DNA of 64,000 bases from Nitrosomonas sp. GTDB taxonomy: Bacteria; Pseudomonadota; Gammaproteobacteria; Burkholderiales; Nitrosomonadaceae. Both the position numbers and the translations under genes were made by a program. Every line of letters begins with the position of its first letter. The first letter of the stretch is position 1. The stretch covers positions 1,674,001 through 1,738,000 of the forward strand of contig JALDQW010000001.1 in NCBI GenBank assembly GCA_031316255.1, in the 5' to 3' direction. Below the pieces are notes generated by a model that was not told the DNA's origin, made no database searches, and saw only the letters and a program-made list of their open reading frames with translations. Shown piece by piece: positions 9,221-19,415 of this stretch.

Positions 9221-9769
9221 CTAAAACATGGGTTTGTCCTTGGCCGCATTAAATCGCTCTATTCCGTTGATAATTTCAGATTTGGCCTTGTTTGCGCTTT
9301 CCCAGCCTTCAATCTTGACCCATTTTCCTTCTTCCAGATCTTTATAATGCTCAAAAAAATGTGCGATCTGGTGCAAGGTGATCTGTGGCAGGTCTTCGTA
9401 AGACGCAATGTTTTGATACAGATTGCAAAGTTTATTAATGGGCACCGCCAGTAGTTTTGCATCTTCACCGGCTTCGTCGGTCATTCTGAGCATGCCGAGA
9501 GGACGACAACGTACGACAACACCCGTTATCAGTGGAAACGGTGAGATGACCAGTACATCAACCGGGTCGCCGTCTTCTGATAATGTATGCGGGATATAAC
9601 CATAATTACAGGGGTAATGCATGGCAGTAGACATGAATCGATCGACGAACATGGCGCCGGTTTTTTTATCCACTTCGTATTTAATGGGATCTGCATGCAT
9701 CGGTATTTCGATAATGACGTTAAAATCATTGGGAATATCCGTACCCGAGCTGACGCGATCTAAATTCAT
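9221..9769 (-). CDS. ppa: Inorganic pyrophosphatase (family I)
   Basis: A 182-residue family I soluble pyrophosphatase that hydrolyses pyrophosphate to phosphate in the cytoplasm, driving biosynthetic reactions. Diagnostic segments are [19 protein letters not shown] near the N-terminus, [12 protein letters not shown], the metal-binding signature DGDPVDVLV, and EDAKLLAVP further on. Length matches the family (~175-180). It is a single-gene unit; the MFS gene is divergent, 113 bp away. Confidence 0.96.
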   Translation of the reverse strand: MNLDRVSSGTDIPNDFNVIIEIPMHADPIKYEVDKKTGAMFVDRFMSTAMHYPCNYGYIPHTLSEDGDPVDVLVISPFPLITGVVVRCRPLGMLRMTDEAGEDAKLLAVPINKLCNLYQNIASYEDLPQITLHQIAHFFEHYKDLEEGKWVKIEGWESANKAKSEIINGIERFNAAKDKPMF

Positions 9770-9881
9770 GCTGACTCCTGTAAAGGCTGGTAATGATGAC
9801 TATTATAGCGTTAGTGATTGTAAAAATTTAATTCTTCCTTGAAAGGCATACAGTTATTTCGTTCAGGATAATAATCCCCAT

Positions 9882-11195
9882 ATGTCTGAATCCAGTAAAA
9901 CACCTTTAGCTACAGATGATTCTGTTGCAATAATCGAAGCAGGAGCAGGCTCTGAAATCGTCGACTGCGGCGTAATACCCGATTCCGAAACGATACATGA
10001 ATGGCCTGTCTTGCTGGTGCTTGCCGCCGTACAATTTGTGCATATTCTGGACTTCATGATGATCATGCCGCTGGGGCCCGAATTTTTCAGGCTTTTTGAT
10101 ATTACGCCGCAACAGTTTGGTTTGCTGGTGACAGTCTATACATTCAGTGCCGCAATCTGTAGTTTTCTGGTGGCGTTTGTCGTTGACCGCTTTGACCGCA
10201 AGCATGTGATGATTTGCTTTTGCGCAGGATTTTCACTGGCGACACTGTTATGCGCTTTGTCGGTCAACTATCAAATGCTGCTGTTCAGCCGAGCGATTGC
10301 AGGCATGTTTGGCGGCCTGATAAGCGCAACTGTATTTTCGATTATCGCCGATCTGATTCCCATGTCACGCCGCGGCAAGGCGACTGGAACAGTGATGTCC
10401 GCTTTTCCATTTGCGGCGGTTGCCGGTATGCCGGCGGGGTTGTTTCTTGCTAACCTGATCGACTGGCGTGTTCCATTTGTCGTACTGACTTTTATGGGCG
10501 TGATTATTGTACTGGCCGCTTATCGTTTACTGCCTTCAGTAAAGCCGCATGTGCATCCGTTGCATCAAGCGGATTCGATGGGCTTGTCGAATCAGTTTAA
10601 AAAGATTTTTCTGAACAAGAATCATATCTTTGCTTTTTTGCTGATCGCCATGCTGATGTTTTCAGGCTATCTGGTTATTCCGTTTATCAGTGTTTATATG
10701 GTGACCAATGCGGGCATGCATGAGCAAGAGTTGCCTTATCTTTATTTCTTTGGTGGTTTATTCACTTTTTTCACCGCGAATCTTTTCGGCCGTTTTGCTG
10801 ACCGTTACAGCAAAAAGCTGATGTTCGGCGTTCTGGCGCTATTGTCGCTCGTGCCGATTTTGTGGATAACCCATATTTCCGAAGCGCCCTTGTTTTTGCT
10901 GCTGTCGGCGACAACTTTATTCATGATACTGGTCACAGGGCGTATCATTCCACTGATGGCGCTGATTGCCGCATGTGTGAGGCCGCATTTGCGTGGCAGT
11001 TTTATGACATTCCATATGTCGATACAACAGCTCTCCGCAGGACTGGGTTCGCTGCTGGCCGGTTCCATGATGGTTATGTCCGTGCAAGGTAAAATCATGA
11101 ATTTCGATACGGTTGGCATGATAGCGGCCGTGATAACACTGTTGGGTATTTTTCTGGTTACGCAGTTAAAGACGATAGATGAACTCGAGGAATAG
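9882..11195 (+). CDS. MFS transporter (drug/sugar efflux type)
   Basis: A 437-residue major facilitator with about twelve hydrophobic segments and a polar ~40-residue N-terminal tail. The loop between segments 2 and 3 carries the signature 'DRFDRKHVM' (MFS motif A, G-x-x-x-D-R-x-x-R-K variant), and segment 5 has 'AAVAGMPAGLFLANLIDWR', close to motif C of the 12-TM drug/H+ antiporter group. The substrate cannot be read from sequence. The ATG at 9882 has only a distant AGGA upstream. It may be cotranscribed with the DUF3025 gene 85 bp downstream. Confidence 0.85.
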   Translation: MSESSKTPLATDDSVAIIEAGAGSEIVDCGVIPDSETIHEWPVLLVLAAVQFVHILDFMMIMPLGPEFFRLFDITPQQFGLLVTVYTFSAAICSFLVAFVVDRFDRKHVMICFCAGFSLATLLCALSVNYQMLLFSRAIAGMFGGLISATVFSIIADLIPMSRRGKATGTVMSAFPFAAVAGMPAGLFLANLIDWRVPFVVLTFMGVIIVLAAYRLLPSVKPHVHPLHQADSMGLSNQFKKIFLNKNHIFAFLLIAMLMFSGYLVIPFISVYMVTNAGMHEQELPYLYFFGGLFTFFTANLFGRFADRYSKKLMFGVLALLSLVPILWITHISEAPLFLLLSATTLFMILVTGRIIPLMALIAACVRPHLRGSFMTFHMSIQQLSAGLGSLLAGSMMVMSVQGKIMNFDTVGMIAAVITLLGIFLVTQLKTIDELEE

Positions 11196-11280
11196 AGTGA
11201 TTACACTACACTCATTCTGCCTTGCTGAGGCCCAAAATGGATATCAGCAGCAACAATTTGCTTGTTGTTAACATCCCCTG

Positions 11281-12117
11281 ATGAAGCCAACGGACTGGAA
11301 TCCTTTTTTTGATCGTCTTTCCCCTGTTTTTGAGCCTCTCAAGCCGCTGACAGAGGTCATTAGCAGTGTTAAAAACTGGCCGACTTGCCAGGACCTCGAG
11401 AACCTTAAACAACAGACAGGTAACGATTTGGTTACGCATTCCGGAATTCCGGTTCGATTTGTGCCTCAGGTGAATAGCGGGAGTGATGATTTTGCGCGGC
11501 AGTACGAATCCGGAATCTACCAAACCGGTATCGTGCCCACAAGGCCCGGGAACTGGCATGATTTCTTTAACGCGCTGGTATGGATGACATTTCCACTGGC
11601 CAAGGTGGCGCTTAATCGCATGCATTATCACGCTTTGACCCATGCAGGCCAGCACAAAACCCAAGGCCGGGGGGCGGTAAGAGATGCCGCTACGCTTTTT
11701 GACGAATCGGGTGTGATTGTGCTGAGCAGTCAAGCGCGGTTAATCGAACTGTTACGACAACATGAATGGAAAGAAGTATTCTGGCGGCAGCGGAAAACCG
11801 TTCTGACATCAATGCGCTTTGTTGTTTTTGGGCACGCGATGTATGAAAAAGCGCTCAACCCCTATATCGGTATGACGGGCAAGAGCGTTTTTTTTCAGGT
11901 GAAAGAGGCGTTTTTGCAACAACCGCTAACGGCACAGTTGCGCGCGGTTGACCAAAGGCTTGCGGATTTTCTGCTGTACAGGCTGTCAACTACTGACGAT
12001 CTTTCGCCGGTTCCTGTTTTGGGGTATCCGGGATGGTTTGATGCCAATGGTTTTAGCGAATTTTATGATAATCAGGAATATTTTCGTCCCCGGACTAAAA
12101 TAAATCGGGGACGATGA
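11281..12117 (+). CDS. DUF3025 domain-containing protein
   Basis: A 278-residue cytoplasmic protein. The segment 'YESGIYQTGIVPTRPGNWHDF' followed by 'FNALVWMTFPLAKVALNRMHY' (about residues 79-120) is the hallmark of DUF3025, a proteobacterial family of unknown function. The C-terminal half contains 'VFGHAMYEKALNPYIGMTGK' and 'PVLGYPGW', also conserved in the family as I recall it. No catalytic motif is evident. No good Shine-Dalgarno precedes the start. Confidence 0.8.
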   Translation: MKPTDWNPFFDRLSPVFEPLKPLTEVISSVKNWPTCQDLENLKQQTGNDLVTHSGIPVRFVPQVNSGSDDFARQYESGIYQTGIVPTRPGNWHDFFNALVWMTFPLAKVALNRMHYHALTHAGQHKTQGRGAVRDAATLFDESGVIVLSSQARLIELLRQHEWKEVFWRQRKTVLTSMRFVVFGHAMYEKALNPYIGMTGKSVFFQVKEAFLQQPLTAQLRAVDQRLADFLLYRLSTTDDLSPVPVLGYPGWFDANGFSEFYDNQEYFRPRTKINRGR

Positions 12118-12211
12118 GGCAGTATAGATTAATCCGGTGTTGTCATGTGTTATGTGTCTGTTATGTGCGTGAGGATTCTTGATAAATGCTTGGGTAAAGC
12201 GCCCCGACCGT

Positions 12212-13138
12212 TTATTCGAAGCTCACCAGCGTAAACTGCAAATTTGCCGGATCGGTTAGCGATAAAGTTACGTTATTCACTGTGGTGGTTTCATTGATCA
12301 TCACCGATGGAATCAGCAGTGTACGGTTCTGTGCAGAAAATGTCGCCATGTTTGTTGCTCCGTCCGGTACTGCTGTCACGCTGGTTGTATCAAGTTCAAA
12401 TACAATTTTCGGTTGCACAGCAATCAATTCCAGGCGCACTTCATAAAAACTGTTATTTCCGGTTTCGACTACAAAACTCAATGCACTATTACTGACAATG
12501 CCGGTTACGTCATGTAACTCTACAGCATTGACCAACACGAAATTATCAATTTTGAATGGTTGGGACGTTTCATAATTGACCGCAGGCAAATTGTCGAAAG
12601 GGGCTCCACTGTCAACTATTTGCAGCGCTGCAATGGTGTCGAATACAGTCATACCGTCAAAAATTATTTGTGCAAAAACGGTAAAGCCGCCATTTTGGGA
12701 GTCTAAAAATGACGGTGCTCCCGAGTTGTCGTTCAGATTGACAAACCACTGGCTGGTGGCGCTGTCCGGGTCATTGCCAAGTTTGGCCATCGCGACCGTG
12801 CCGCGGGTATTGGAGAGGCCAAATTCATTAACCACTGGATCGAATGTGGTGACAGCCGAAATGAGCACATCGTTATCGAGGCTGCTTGCTTTAAAACCGC
12901 CGCCCTGAATAACAAATCCAGGTACGCTGCGATGGAAAATACTTTGCGCATATTCGCCGCTGTCGATGTAATTGATAAAATTGGCTACTGTATTGGGAGC
13001 CTGTCTTTCCAGCAGTTCCATACAAAAACGGCCCATGTTGGTATTGAAACAGGCGACCGGATTGGCCTGAGCAATGGTCGAAGCCAATAATATGCTCGCC
13101 GCGAGCATTGTTTTCAGTGAGTTTTGTAAGAAGAACAT
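12212..13138 (-). CDS. Secreted cyclophilin-type peptidyl-prolyl isomerase with C-terminal extension
   Basis: A 308-residue protein: signal peptide (1-25), a cyclophilin domain (~26-200) and a ~100-residue beta-rich tail. Cyclophilin features seen are FCMELLERQAPNTVANFINYID, 'FHRSVPGFVIQGGGF' (with the catalytic Arg) and 'TSQWFVNLNDN'. It should isomerise prolyl bonds in exported proteins in the periplasm or outside the cell. The tail after ~205 has no known domain and no PEP-CTERM or LPXTG-like sorting motif. It is the only gene in its transcription unit. Confidence 0.88.
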   Translation of the reverse strand: MFFLQNSLKTMLAASILLASTIAQANPVACFNTNMGRFCMELLERQAPNTVANFINYIDSGEYAQSIFHRSVPGFVIQGGGFKASSLDNDVLISAVTTFDPVVNEFGLSNTRGTVAMAKLGNDPDSATSQWFVNLNDNSGAPSFLDSQNGGFTVFAQIIFDGMTVFDTIAALQIVDSGAPFDNLPAVNYETSQPFKIDNFVLVNAVELHDVTGIVSNSALSFVVETGNNSFYEVRLELIAVQPKIVFELDTTSVTAVPDGATNMATFSAQNRTLLIPSVMINETTTVNNVTLSLTDPANLQFTLVSFE

Positions 13139-13474
13139 GGCTGATTGATATATTTATAAATAAATTTATTATACGTAACCCTTGTTTTTTTAGGTGAAAA
13201 AAATGGAGTGTTTTGTCGTCTCATGACTTTAAGAGTGAATGGTTGCTGGTTGCAGGCTATGTTTTGAGTGTTTTGCGGAGCGTAATCCGGAATTATTATA
13301 AAACTATATATTTAGAGCAGGGTTCGAAAAATTGTTTATCCCGTCAATCATTCGAAGGCATTTGTTAAAAACAGATTTTGCAATTAATATTGTGTAATGC
13401 TCAGCAAATGTTATCGAAAAAGATGGCAATGAAAGCTGATTTCATTCAATTTCCAATTATCATGGAGACAAACA
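13139..13474. other. Divergent intergenic region
   Basis: A 336-bp AT-rich gap between the cyclophilin gene and the GMC-hydrolase fusion, which are divergent. GGAG at ~13464 is the ribosome binding site of the fusion gene. Nothing else could be assigned. Confidence 0.4.
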
Positions 13475-16400
13475 ATGAAACGCCTTGCTTCTCCCCGCAC
13501 CCGGTTAAAAGAACGTTATGACGCAATAGTAATTGGTTCAGGTTATGGCGGCGGTATTGCTGCATCCCGTTTGGGAAGATTAACGCGCAGTGACGGCAGT
13601 AAACTTGATGTTTGTCTGCTGGAACGGGGCCGGGAGATACAGACTGGCGAGTATCCGGATACATTGCTTGAAGCGGGCAAAGAGTTTCAAATTAATTTTC
13701 ATGACAAGCATGTTGGTGATTGGACGGGACTGTTCAATTTGTATGCCAATAAAGATATGAATGTGATCGTCGGATGCGGGTTGGGCGGTACATCATTGAT
13801 CAATGCCAATGTCTCGCTGAAAGCGGATGATCGCGTATTTGACGATTCGCACTGGCCCGATGAAATCCGCCAGGACAGTGAGCGTTTAGCGGCCTGCTAT
13901 GACCGGGCCATGACTATGCTGGGTGCGCAACCTTTTCCGGATGGACAAGGGGGCATTCCTGTTCTGTCCAAAGTGGAAGCCCAGAAAAATTCTGCCAAGG
14001 CGGTTAACAAGCCACTTTCTTTTCCACCGATCAACGTGACTTTCAAGGACAGAATCAATGAGGCCGGCGTTCATCAACCGGCGTGCACCTATTGTGGCGA
14101 TTGTGTATCGGGCTGTAATTATGGCGCTAAAAATACCACGCTGATGAATTATCTGCCGGATGCATGGAATAACGGTGTTGAAATTTATACGCAGATTGCG
14201 GTACGCTGGCTGGAAAAAGATGGCGATGACTGGCTGGTGCATTGCCAGATCATGGAAGTCGGACGGGAGGCATTTGATGCCCCTAATCTGGTATTGCGCA
14301 GTAAGCAGGTTTATCTCGGTGCGGGCACATTGGGTAGTACGGAAATATTATTACGCTCCAAGGAAAAAGGGTTGCCGTTATCCGATCTGGTGGGCGAACG
14401 TTTTTCATCAAATGGCGATGTGCTGGGGTTTGGTTTTAATAATGATGTTCCGATTAATGCCATTGGGTTCGGCAACATCCCGGTGGGTGAAATTGATCCC
14501 GTCGGCCCGTGCATTACCACCATGATTGATAACCGGGCTACGCCTGATTTAGAGCAGGGTATGATTCTGGAAGAAGGCACTCTGCCAGGTGCGCTCAGCA
14601 GTATTTTACCGGGGTTGATGGCAACAGCCGCCGGTCTGATCGGAAAGGATACCGACGGCGGATTGAAAGACGAAATCAACGAGCATGCGCGCGTGCTGGA
14701 AAGTCTGGCGCGAGGTGCGTACCATGGCGCCGTGCATAATACACAGGTTTATTTGATTATGAGCCATGATGATTCGGACGGGCGCCTGATTATGCAAAAT
14801 AACTGTATCAACGTTGATTGGCCGGGAGTGGGTGACAAACCGATTTTTAATCTCGACAGCGATTTTATGAGGCAAGTTACGGTAGCCAATGGGGGTACGT
14901 ATATTTCTAATCCGCTCTGGACGGAGGAACTGGATAACAACTTGACGACCGTTCATCCGCTGGGCGGGTGTTGCATGGGCAAGGATGCCGAATCTGGCGT
15001 AGTTGATCACCGTGGCAGGGTATACAGCAGCATATCGGGAACGGCAGTTCACCACGGCCTCTATGCAGTTGACGGCAGTGTGATTCCGCGTTCTGTCGGT
15101 GTTAATCCATTGCTGACCATTTCTGCTTTGGCTGAACGCAGTATGGAATTGATGGCCGAAGCTGAAGGCTATGGTTATGATTTCACAAACCCTTCGCAAC
15201 CGCGTGAAGTGGAGCCCAGCACTGTAGGCGTTCGCTTTACCGAAACAATGCGGGGCTGGTGGGCGCAGCAGGGTGATTATGAACAGGCCATGCGGTCCGG
15301 CAAGGAAGACGGCAACAGTCTTGATTTTACGTTGACCGTCAGCGTCAATGATTTGGATGCGTTGATTGAACAGGGCGGTCAATATAACGGTGGTATGGTG
15401 GGAACCGTTACTGCACCCGGTTTGTCTGCAACGCCGTTAACTGTTACACAGGGCGTGTTCAATCTGTTTGCACGCGATCCCAAACGGGTTGGCCAGGAGT
15501 ATATGAAATACCGTTTTCAGATGCATGCGGAAGAGGGGGGGATATGGTTTTTTGAAGGACATAAAATTATTCATGACGATCCCGGTATCGATATCTGGTC
15601 TGATACGACACAATTGTATATCACTATATACGATGGGCCGGACGAAACTGCGCCGATCAAAGGCCGCGGCATGCTTTATATTCAACCGCTGGATTTTGCG
15701 CGCCAGATTACAACGATCGATGCAATTGGCATCCGGAGTATGACAGAACGGCTGCATGCAATCGCCCGTTTTGGGCTTTATTTTGCCGGAGATCTGTACC
15801 ACATTTATGGCGGTATCCTGGTGCCACCACAATACCTTGATGCAGATGCGCCGCCACGTAAAAAGCGCAGCCTGCGCGTGGGTGCACCGGAAGTCCATAA
15901 TTTTAATACCAGCGATGGCGTGCCGTTGCGTTTGACCCGTTATCAGGGGGGTAGTAAAGGCCCGTTGCTGATGGTGCATGGCGCGGGTGTTTCCAGTCAG
16001 ATTTTTGCTACGGACACTATCGATACCAATATGCTGGAATATCTCTATAACAATGGTTATGACTGCTGGCTGCTGGAGATGCGTATCAGTATTGTGTTGC
16101 CCAGTGCGAAACAGGCCTGGACGCTTGATGATATCGCCTGTTACGATTATCCGGCGGCAGTAAAAACAATCATGGATGTTACCGGCAGCCCGGATGTGCA
16201 GGCATTAGTTCACTGCGCCGGCTCGACTACTTTTTTCATGGCCATGATGAATGGATTGCAGCATATACGGGCCGCAGTGGCATCACAGATCGGGCCGGAT
16301 CATGTTGTTGCGCCGATTGTTAAAGCAAAGGCCGGCCTGCATTTGCCATCACTGCTGGATGCCATCGGATTCGATTCGGCGACTGCATTTGCAGACAATA

Positions 16401-16903
16401 GGAGTGGCTGGCTTGATAGGCTCTATGACAAAGCGTTAAATTTACAGCATTTTGATGTTGAAGAACGGTGTGCAAGCGCCGTCTGTCACCGCATAAGCTT
16501 CATGTATTCCCTGCTTTATGAACATGACCAGCTGAACCGTTTGACACACGACAACCTGCATGAATTATTCGGGATTTGCAGTATGGATATTTTCAAGCAT
16601 CTGGCGCTTTGCGCGCGTGAGGAGCATATTGTGAATTCAGAGGGTAAGGATGTGTATACGCCGAACTGGAGCAAGCTGAATATACCCATTACGTTTATTC
16701 ATGGTGCAGAAAATGCGAGCTATCTCCCCGAATCAACCGAGCGTAGTTTCAAAAAACTGGTTGAAGTGAACGGTCCCGACGGCTACGCACGTCATGTTAT
16801 TCCCGGCTATGGCCATATTGATTGTATTTTTGGTAAGAATGCTGTGAAAGATGTTTATCCTTATATTCTTTCGGCATTGGATCAGACCAATCCAGGCAAG
16901 TAA
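13475..16903 (+). CDS. GMC oxidoreductase / alpha-beta hydrolase fusion (cholesterol-oxidase-like)
   Basis: A 1142-residue two-enzyme fusion. Residues ~15-570 form a GMC-type FAD oxidoreductase: Rossmann GSGYGGG at 21-27, a Cys-rich 'CTYCGDCVSGCNYG' segment, and the C-terminal GMC block with HPLGGC (H494) and VNPLLTISALAE. Residues ~600-790 are a linking beta domain. Residues ~800-1142 are an alpha/beta hydrolase: oxyanion HG in LMVHGAG, nucleophile elbow VHCAGS with Cys914 where Ser is usual, and a C-terminal His (~1113) in GYGHID. The oxidoreductase is closest to cholesterol-oxidase-like enzymes, but a sterol substrate is not established. GGAG precedes the ATG. No signal peptide is seen. 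Confidence 0.88.
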   Translation: MKRLASPRTRLKERYDAIVIGSGYGGGIAASRLGRLTRSDGSKLDVCLLERGREIQTGEYPDTLLEAGKEFQINFHDKHVGDWTGLFNLYANKDMNVIVGCGLGGTSLINANVSLKADDRVFDDSHWPDEIRQDSERLAACYDRAMTMLGAQPFPDGQGGIPVLSKVEAQKNSAKAVNKPLSFPPINVTFKDRINEAGVHQPACTYCGDCVSGCNYGAKNTTLMNYLPDAWNNGVEIYTQIAVRWLEKDGDDWLVHCQIMEVGREAFDAPNLVLRSKQVYLGAGTLGSTEILLRSKEKGLPLSDLVGERFSSNGDVLGFGFNNDVPINAIGFGNIPVGEIDPVGPCITTMIDNRATPDLEQGMILEEGTLPGALSSILPGLMATAAGLIGKDTDGGLKDEINEHARVLESLARGAYHGAVHNTQVYLIMSHDDSDGRLIMQNNCINVDWPGVGDKPIFNLDSDFMRQVTVANGGTYISNPLWTEELDNNLTTVHPLGGCCMGKDAESGVVDHRGRVYSSISGTAVHHGLYAVDGSVIPRSVGVNPLLTISALAERSMELMAEAEGYGYDFTNPSQPREVEPSTVGVRFTETMRGWWAQQGDYEQAMRSGKEDGNSLDFTLTVSVNDLDALIEQGGQYNGGMVGTVTAPGLSATPLTVTQGVFNLFARDPKRVGQEYMKYRFQMHAEEGGIWFFEGHKIIHDDPGIDIWSDTTQLYITIYDGPDETAPIKGRGMLYIQPLDFARQITTIDAIGIRSMTERLHAIARFGLYFAGDLYHIYGGILVPPQYLDADAPPRKKRSLRVGAPEVHNFNTSDGVPLRLTRYQGGSKGPLLMVHGAGVSSQIFATDTIDTNMLEYLYNNGYDCWLLEMRISIVLPSAKQAWTLDDIACYDYPAAVKTIMDVTGSPDVQALVHCAGSTTFFMAMMNGLQHIRAAVASQIGPDHVVAPIVKAKAGLHLPSLLDAIGFDSATAFADNRSGWLDRLYDKALNLQHFDVEERCASAVCHRISFMYSLLYEHDQLNRLTHDNLHELFGICSMDIFKHLALCAREEHIVNSEGKDVYTPNWSKLNIPITFIHGAENASYLPESTERSFKKLVEVNGPDGYARHVIPGYGHIDCIFGKNAVKDVYPYILSALDQTNPGK

Positions 16904-17028
16904 TCAGCATTACAGTAGAGGCAAGCTATGAATCTGGCGGCGGTGTTTTTTGTGGATACTTTCTCATGTGTTTGAGAAAAGGCAATAATCAGCGCGGTTT
17001 ATTTTTAAAGAGTGAGAGGAATTTTTAA

Positions 17029-17412
17029 ATGGGAGCAAGCGCCAAATCTATCTGGTTACTGTGCATGTTTTTTTTATTGTCATCGCATGCATATGCAGCT
17101 GAAAATATAACAACTGATACTTATTTTACCCGGGCAGGTATGAAAATTGTAAGTGGCGTGACGAATGTTGCTACCGGTTGGATGGAGTTGCCAAAAAATA
17201 TTAATCTATGGTCTCAAAGGGAATCCAGAGAGTTGGTCGCCTTGACCGAAGGTATACTCAGAGGAATTGTTCATACAGCAAGCCGTACCGGAAGCGGTGT
17301 GTTGGATGTCGCCACATTTTGGCTTCCAACTTTTCCTACGCCAACGCCTCTATTTATATGGGAGGACTTTTCCCAGGAATCCAAATATTATGCATTCCGT
17401 ACAGGCGCATGA
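17029..17412 (+). CDS. Exosortase system-associated protein, TIGR04073 family
   Basis: A 127-residue exported protein with a signal peptide (1-24, ending AYA). The mature part matches the TIGR04073 family: 'GVTNVATGWMELPKNI' followed by 'GILRGIVHTASRTGSGVLDVATF' and a Pro-rich ending. Members occur in genomes that encode exosortase/PEP-CTERM systems; their biochemical role is unknown. No exosortase or PEP-CTERM protein was seen in this window. GAGAGGAA lies upstream of the start. It is convergent with the next gene. Confidence 0.8.
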   Translation: MGASAKSIWLLCMFFLLSSHAYAAENITTDTYFTRAGMKIVSGVTNVATGWMELPKNINLWSQRESRELVALTEGILRGIVHTASRTGSGVLDVATFWLPTFPTPTPLFIWEDFSQESKYYAFRTGA

Positions 17413-17488
17413 AATTTTATGTTTTCAGTGTCCTTGATTTAAAACAGGGTTATTTTTGGCAATATGTTGAACGCGATTGCCATAGAAT

Positions 17489-18697
17489 TTATTCTGATTC
17501 TGCGATCCCGGTAAATTGGCCGGCTGGTGATTTGCCTGAAGTATAGTCGGCTTTGGAAATTCTCTTTTTTGTTTCTGGGATGCCAATATGGAAACTCGCA
17601 AAACCTGGCATGACCACTTGATCAACCGCCATGCCAATTATCTGCCCATTATACGGTGAAATAATTTCGCTGCGGTTATTTGTAATGGGATCAGTGACCA
17701 CACCAAGTACTTTGTCTTTGGCGATTTGCTCTCCTAGCTGAACATGGCTGAGTAAAATGCCGCCATGGTTGACGCGAACCCAAGCGGATTGATAATAAAC
17801 GGACTCCTCTGTGACCGGCTCATGTTCATTTTCTACCATGCCGAGATTGTTCAGTAAAGTCAGTATGCTTTTGACGCCGTACTGTACAGCAGATTCCTGA
17901 AGTGTTTGTGATTTGCCCGCTTCCAGCGTGACAGACGGTATATCGATTCTGACTGCGGCATGACGTAACATGCCATCAGTTCCTTCACTATGCAGAATTA
18001 CGGGTATGCCGAACAAATGCGCGAAAGCGGCAACTTTCGGGTGATGCAAATTTCCTCTGATTTGCGGCAAATTCGTGCGATAGGCGGAGCCGGTATGTAA
18101 ATCAACTAAAAAGTGACAGTGATTGATGACTTCATTAAAAAATGAATGAGCGATTCGTGATGCTGAACTGCCTTGCGGATCACCTGGAAAATAACGGTTC
18201 AAATCGCGGCGATCGGTCAAATAACGCGATGAGCGATGAAAACCCTGCAAATTGACAATTGGGACGCCGATAACCACACCGGACAAGTATTCAGGATCAA
18301 GGTCATGCAAGATACGGCGGACAATTTCAATACCGTTTAATTCGTCTCCATGAATGGCCGCAGTCAAACACAGCACCGGTCCGGTTTTTGCACCATTGAC
18401 AACCAGAACAGGTGTCGGTAAGTGTAAACCATCCAATGATTGTTGCGGTTTCCAGGAAAGCCGCATTGCTTGTGCTGGAGGGACTTCGGAAGAGAGTAAG
18501 ATCAGTGTTTGCTGCGGTTGTTGTGAGAACTTGAGTTGCAAGACTTCTGCAATGCTATCGTCTTGAGGTTGAATACTATGGATTGCCGAATTGTTGAGGT
18601 TTATGGGTTTGTGTTGAATTTTTTCATGAGACTGGTATGCAACACAATTGTGTGCGGCAAACAGTAACAACAGGCCTACAATTATCTTCAGCATCAT
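17489..18697 (-). CDS. Succinylglutamate desuccinylase/aspartoacylase-family protein, exported
   Basis: A ~402-residue zinc carboxypeptidase-fold protein. An N-terminal signal peptide (~1-20) precedes the catalytic domain, whose metal motif AAIHGDELNG places H116 and E119, with the third ligand probably in 'HFLVDLHTGS'. 'RDLNRYFPGD' is also typical of the AstE/aspartoacylase family. The C-terminal ~100 residues resemble a biotinyl/lipoyl-like beta domain ('GEQIAKDKVLGVVTDP'). The natural substrate is unknown; an N-acyl or amide hydrolase acting outside the cytoplasm is likely. ATG codons at 18697 and 18694 are both near GGATGG. Confidence 0.82.
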   Translation of the reverse strand: MMLKIIVGLLLLFAAHNCVAYQSHEKIQHKPINLNNSAIHSIQPQDDSIAEVLQLKFSQQPQQTLILLSSEVPPAQAMRLSWKPQQSLDGLHLPTPVLVVNGAKTGPVLCLTAAIHGDELNGIEIVRRILHDLDPEYLSGVVIGVPIVNLQGFHRSSRYLTDRRDLNRYFPGDPQGSSASRIAHSFFNEVINHCHFLVDLHTGSAYRTNLPQIRGNLHHPKVAAFAHLFGIPVILHSEGTDGMLRHAAVRIDIPSVTLEAGKSQTLQESAVQYGVKSILTLLNNLGMVENEHEPVTEESVYYQSAWVRVNHGGILLSHVQLGEQIAKDKVLGVVTDPITNNRSEIISPYNGQIIGMAVDQVVMPGFASFHIGIPETKKRISKADYTSGKSPAGQFTGIAESE

Positions 18698-19415
18698 AAA
18701 ACCATCCAAGCAAATGTGTATACAGGTATTAACAATCGGATTTTCTAAATTCCATTTCTTGCAAAACCCGGATGCCGATCATTCGTCTTACACTACAGTT
18801 TGTATCAGTTTTGTATATAACTTGTTGCAAAGAATAAATTATTATTTGCGGTATAAATCTGAAAAAAGACCATGAAAACCGTTTTATTTTCTGGTTATAA
18901 CTTAAACAATAAATAAAACAATAAGTTGGCATTGATGCTTAGCCAACGCTATAAAAATTGTTTGGCTTTGTAGTTGCAAGTTTGCTAAAGATGCATATAA
19001 ATAATTAGCAGGGAACTGTTTTTTTCATTTCGTTGCAAATTTTTTTGCTGAAATGATCGTGCATGCCGACTGTTGAAATTTATCTTGTTTAATTCTGGTT
19101 TGTCACCTATTAACTAGAGGCGCTGTGGCAACTTAAAAATTTAACCCGCCTGAACAGTTTATTCGCAGATTACTGCCCACATATCCTCATAGTTCCAATC
19201 GGTGCAAGGGTCTTTAAAAAAACATTAGCATCAACAGAAAGATCAATACAACAAGTATCAAGGTCTTATGATCGGGTGGCATAGTTTTGGATTGTACATA
19301 TTTGGCATCATGCTTTCAGGTTAAGTGACTACGCGGTTAAGCCGCTGCATGATAAGTTTGCGTAGTGGTGATAATGCTATCCTAGGATCTGTAGTAGAGA
19401 TTTCTTTGCATTATT
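18698..19415. other. Long intergenic region, no gene seen
   Basis: About 720 bp of AT-rich DNA with stops in every frame. A 22-codon hydrophobic frame on the minus strand (19214-19282) was considered and rejected. The region ends at the MITE. Confidence 0.5.

Noticed and set aside
19214..19282. 22-codon hydrophobic frame on the minus strand starting MPPDHKTLILVVL
   Set aside because: No ribosome binding site and a run of T that ends the frame; too short to support without conservation data.
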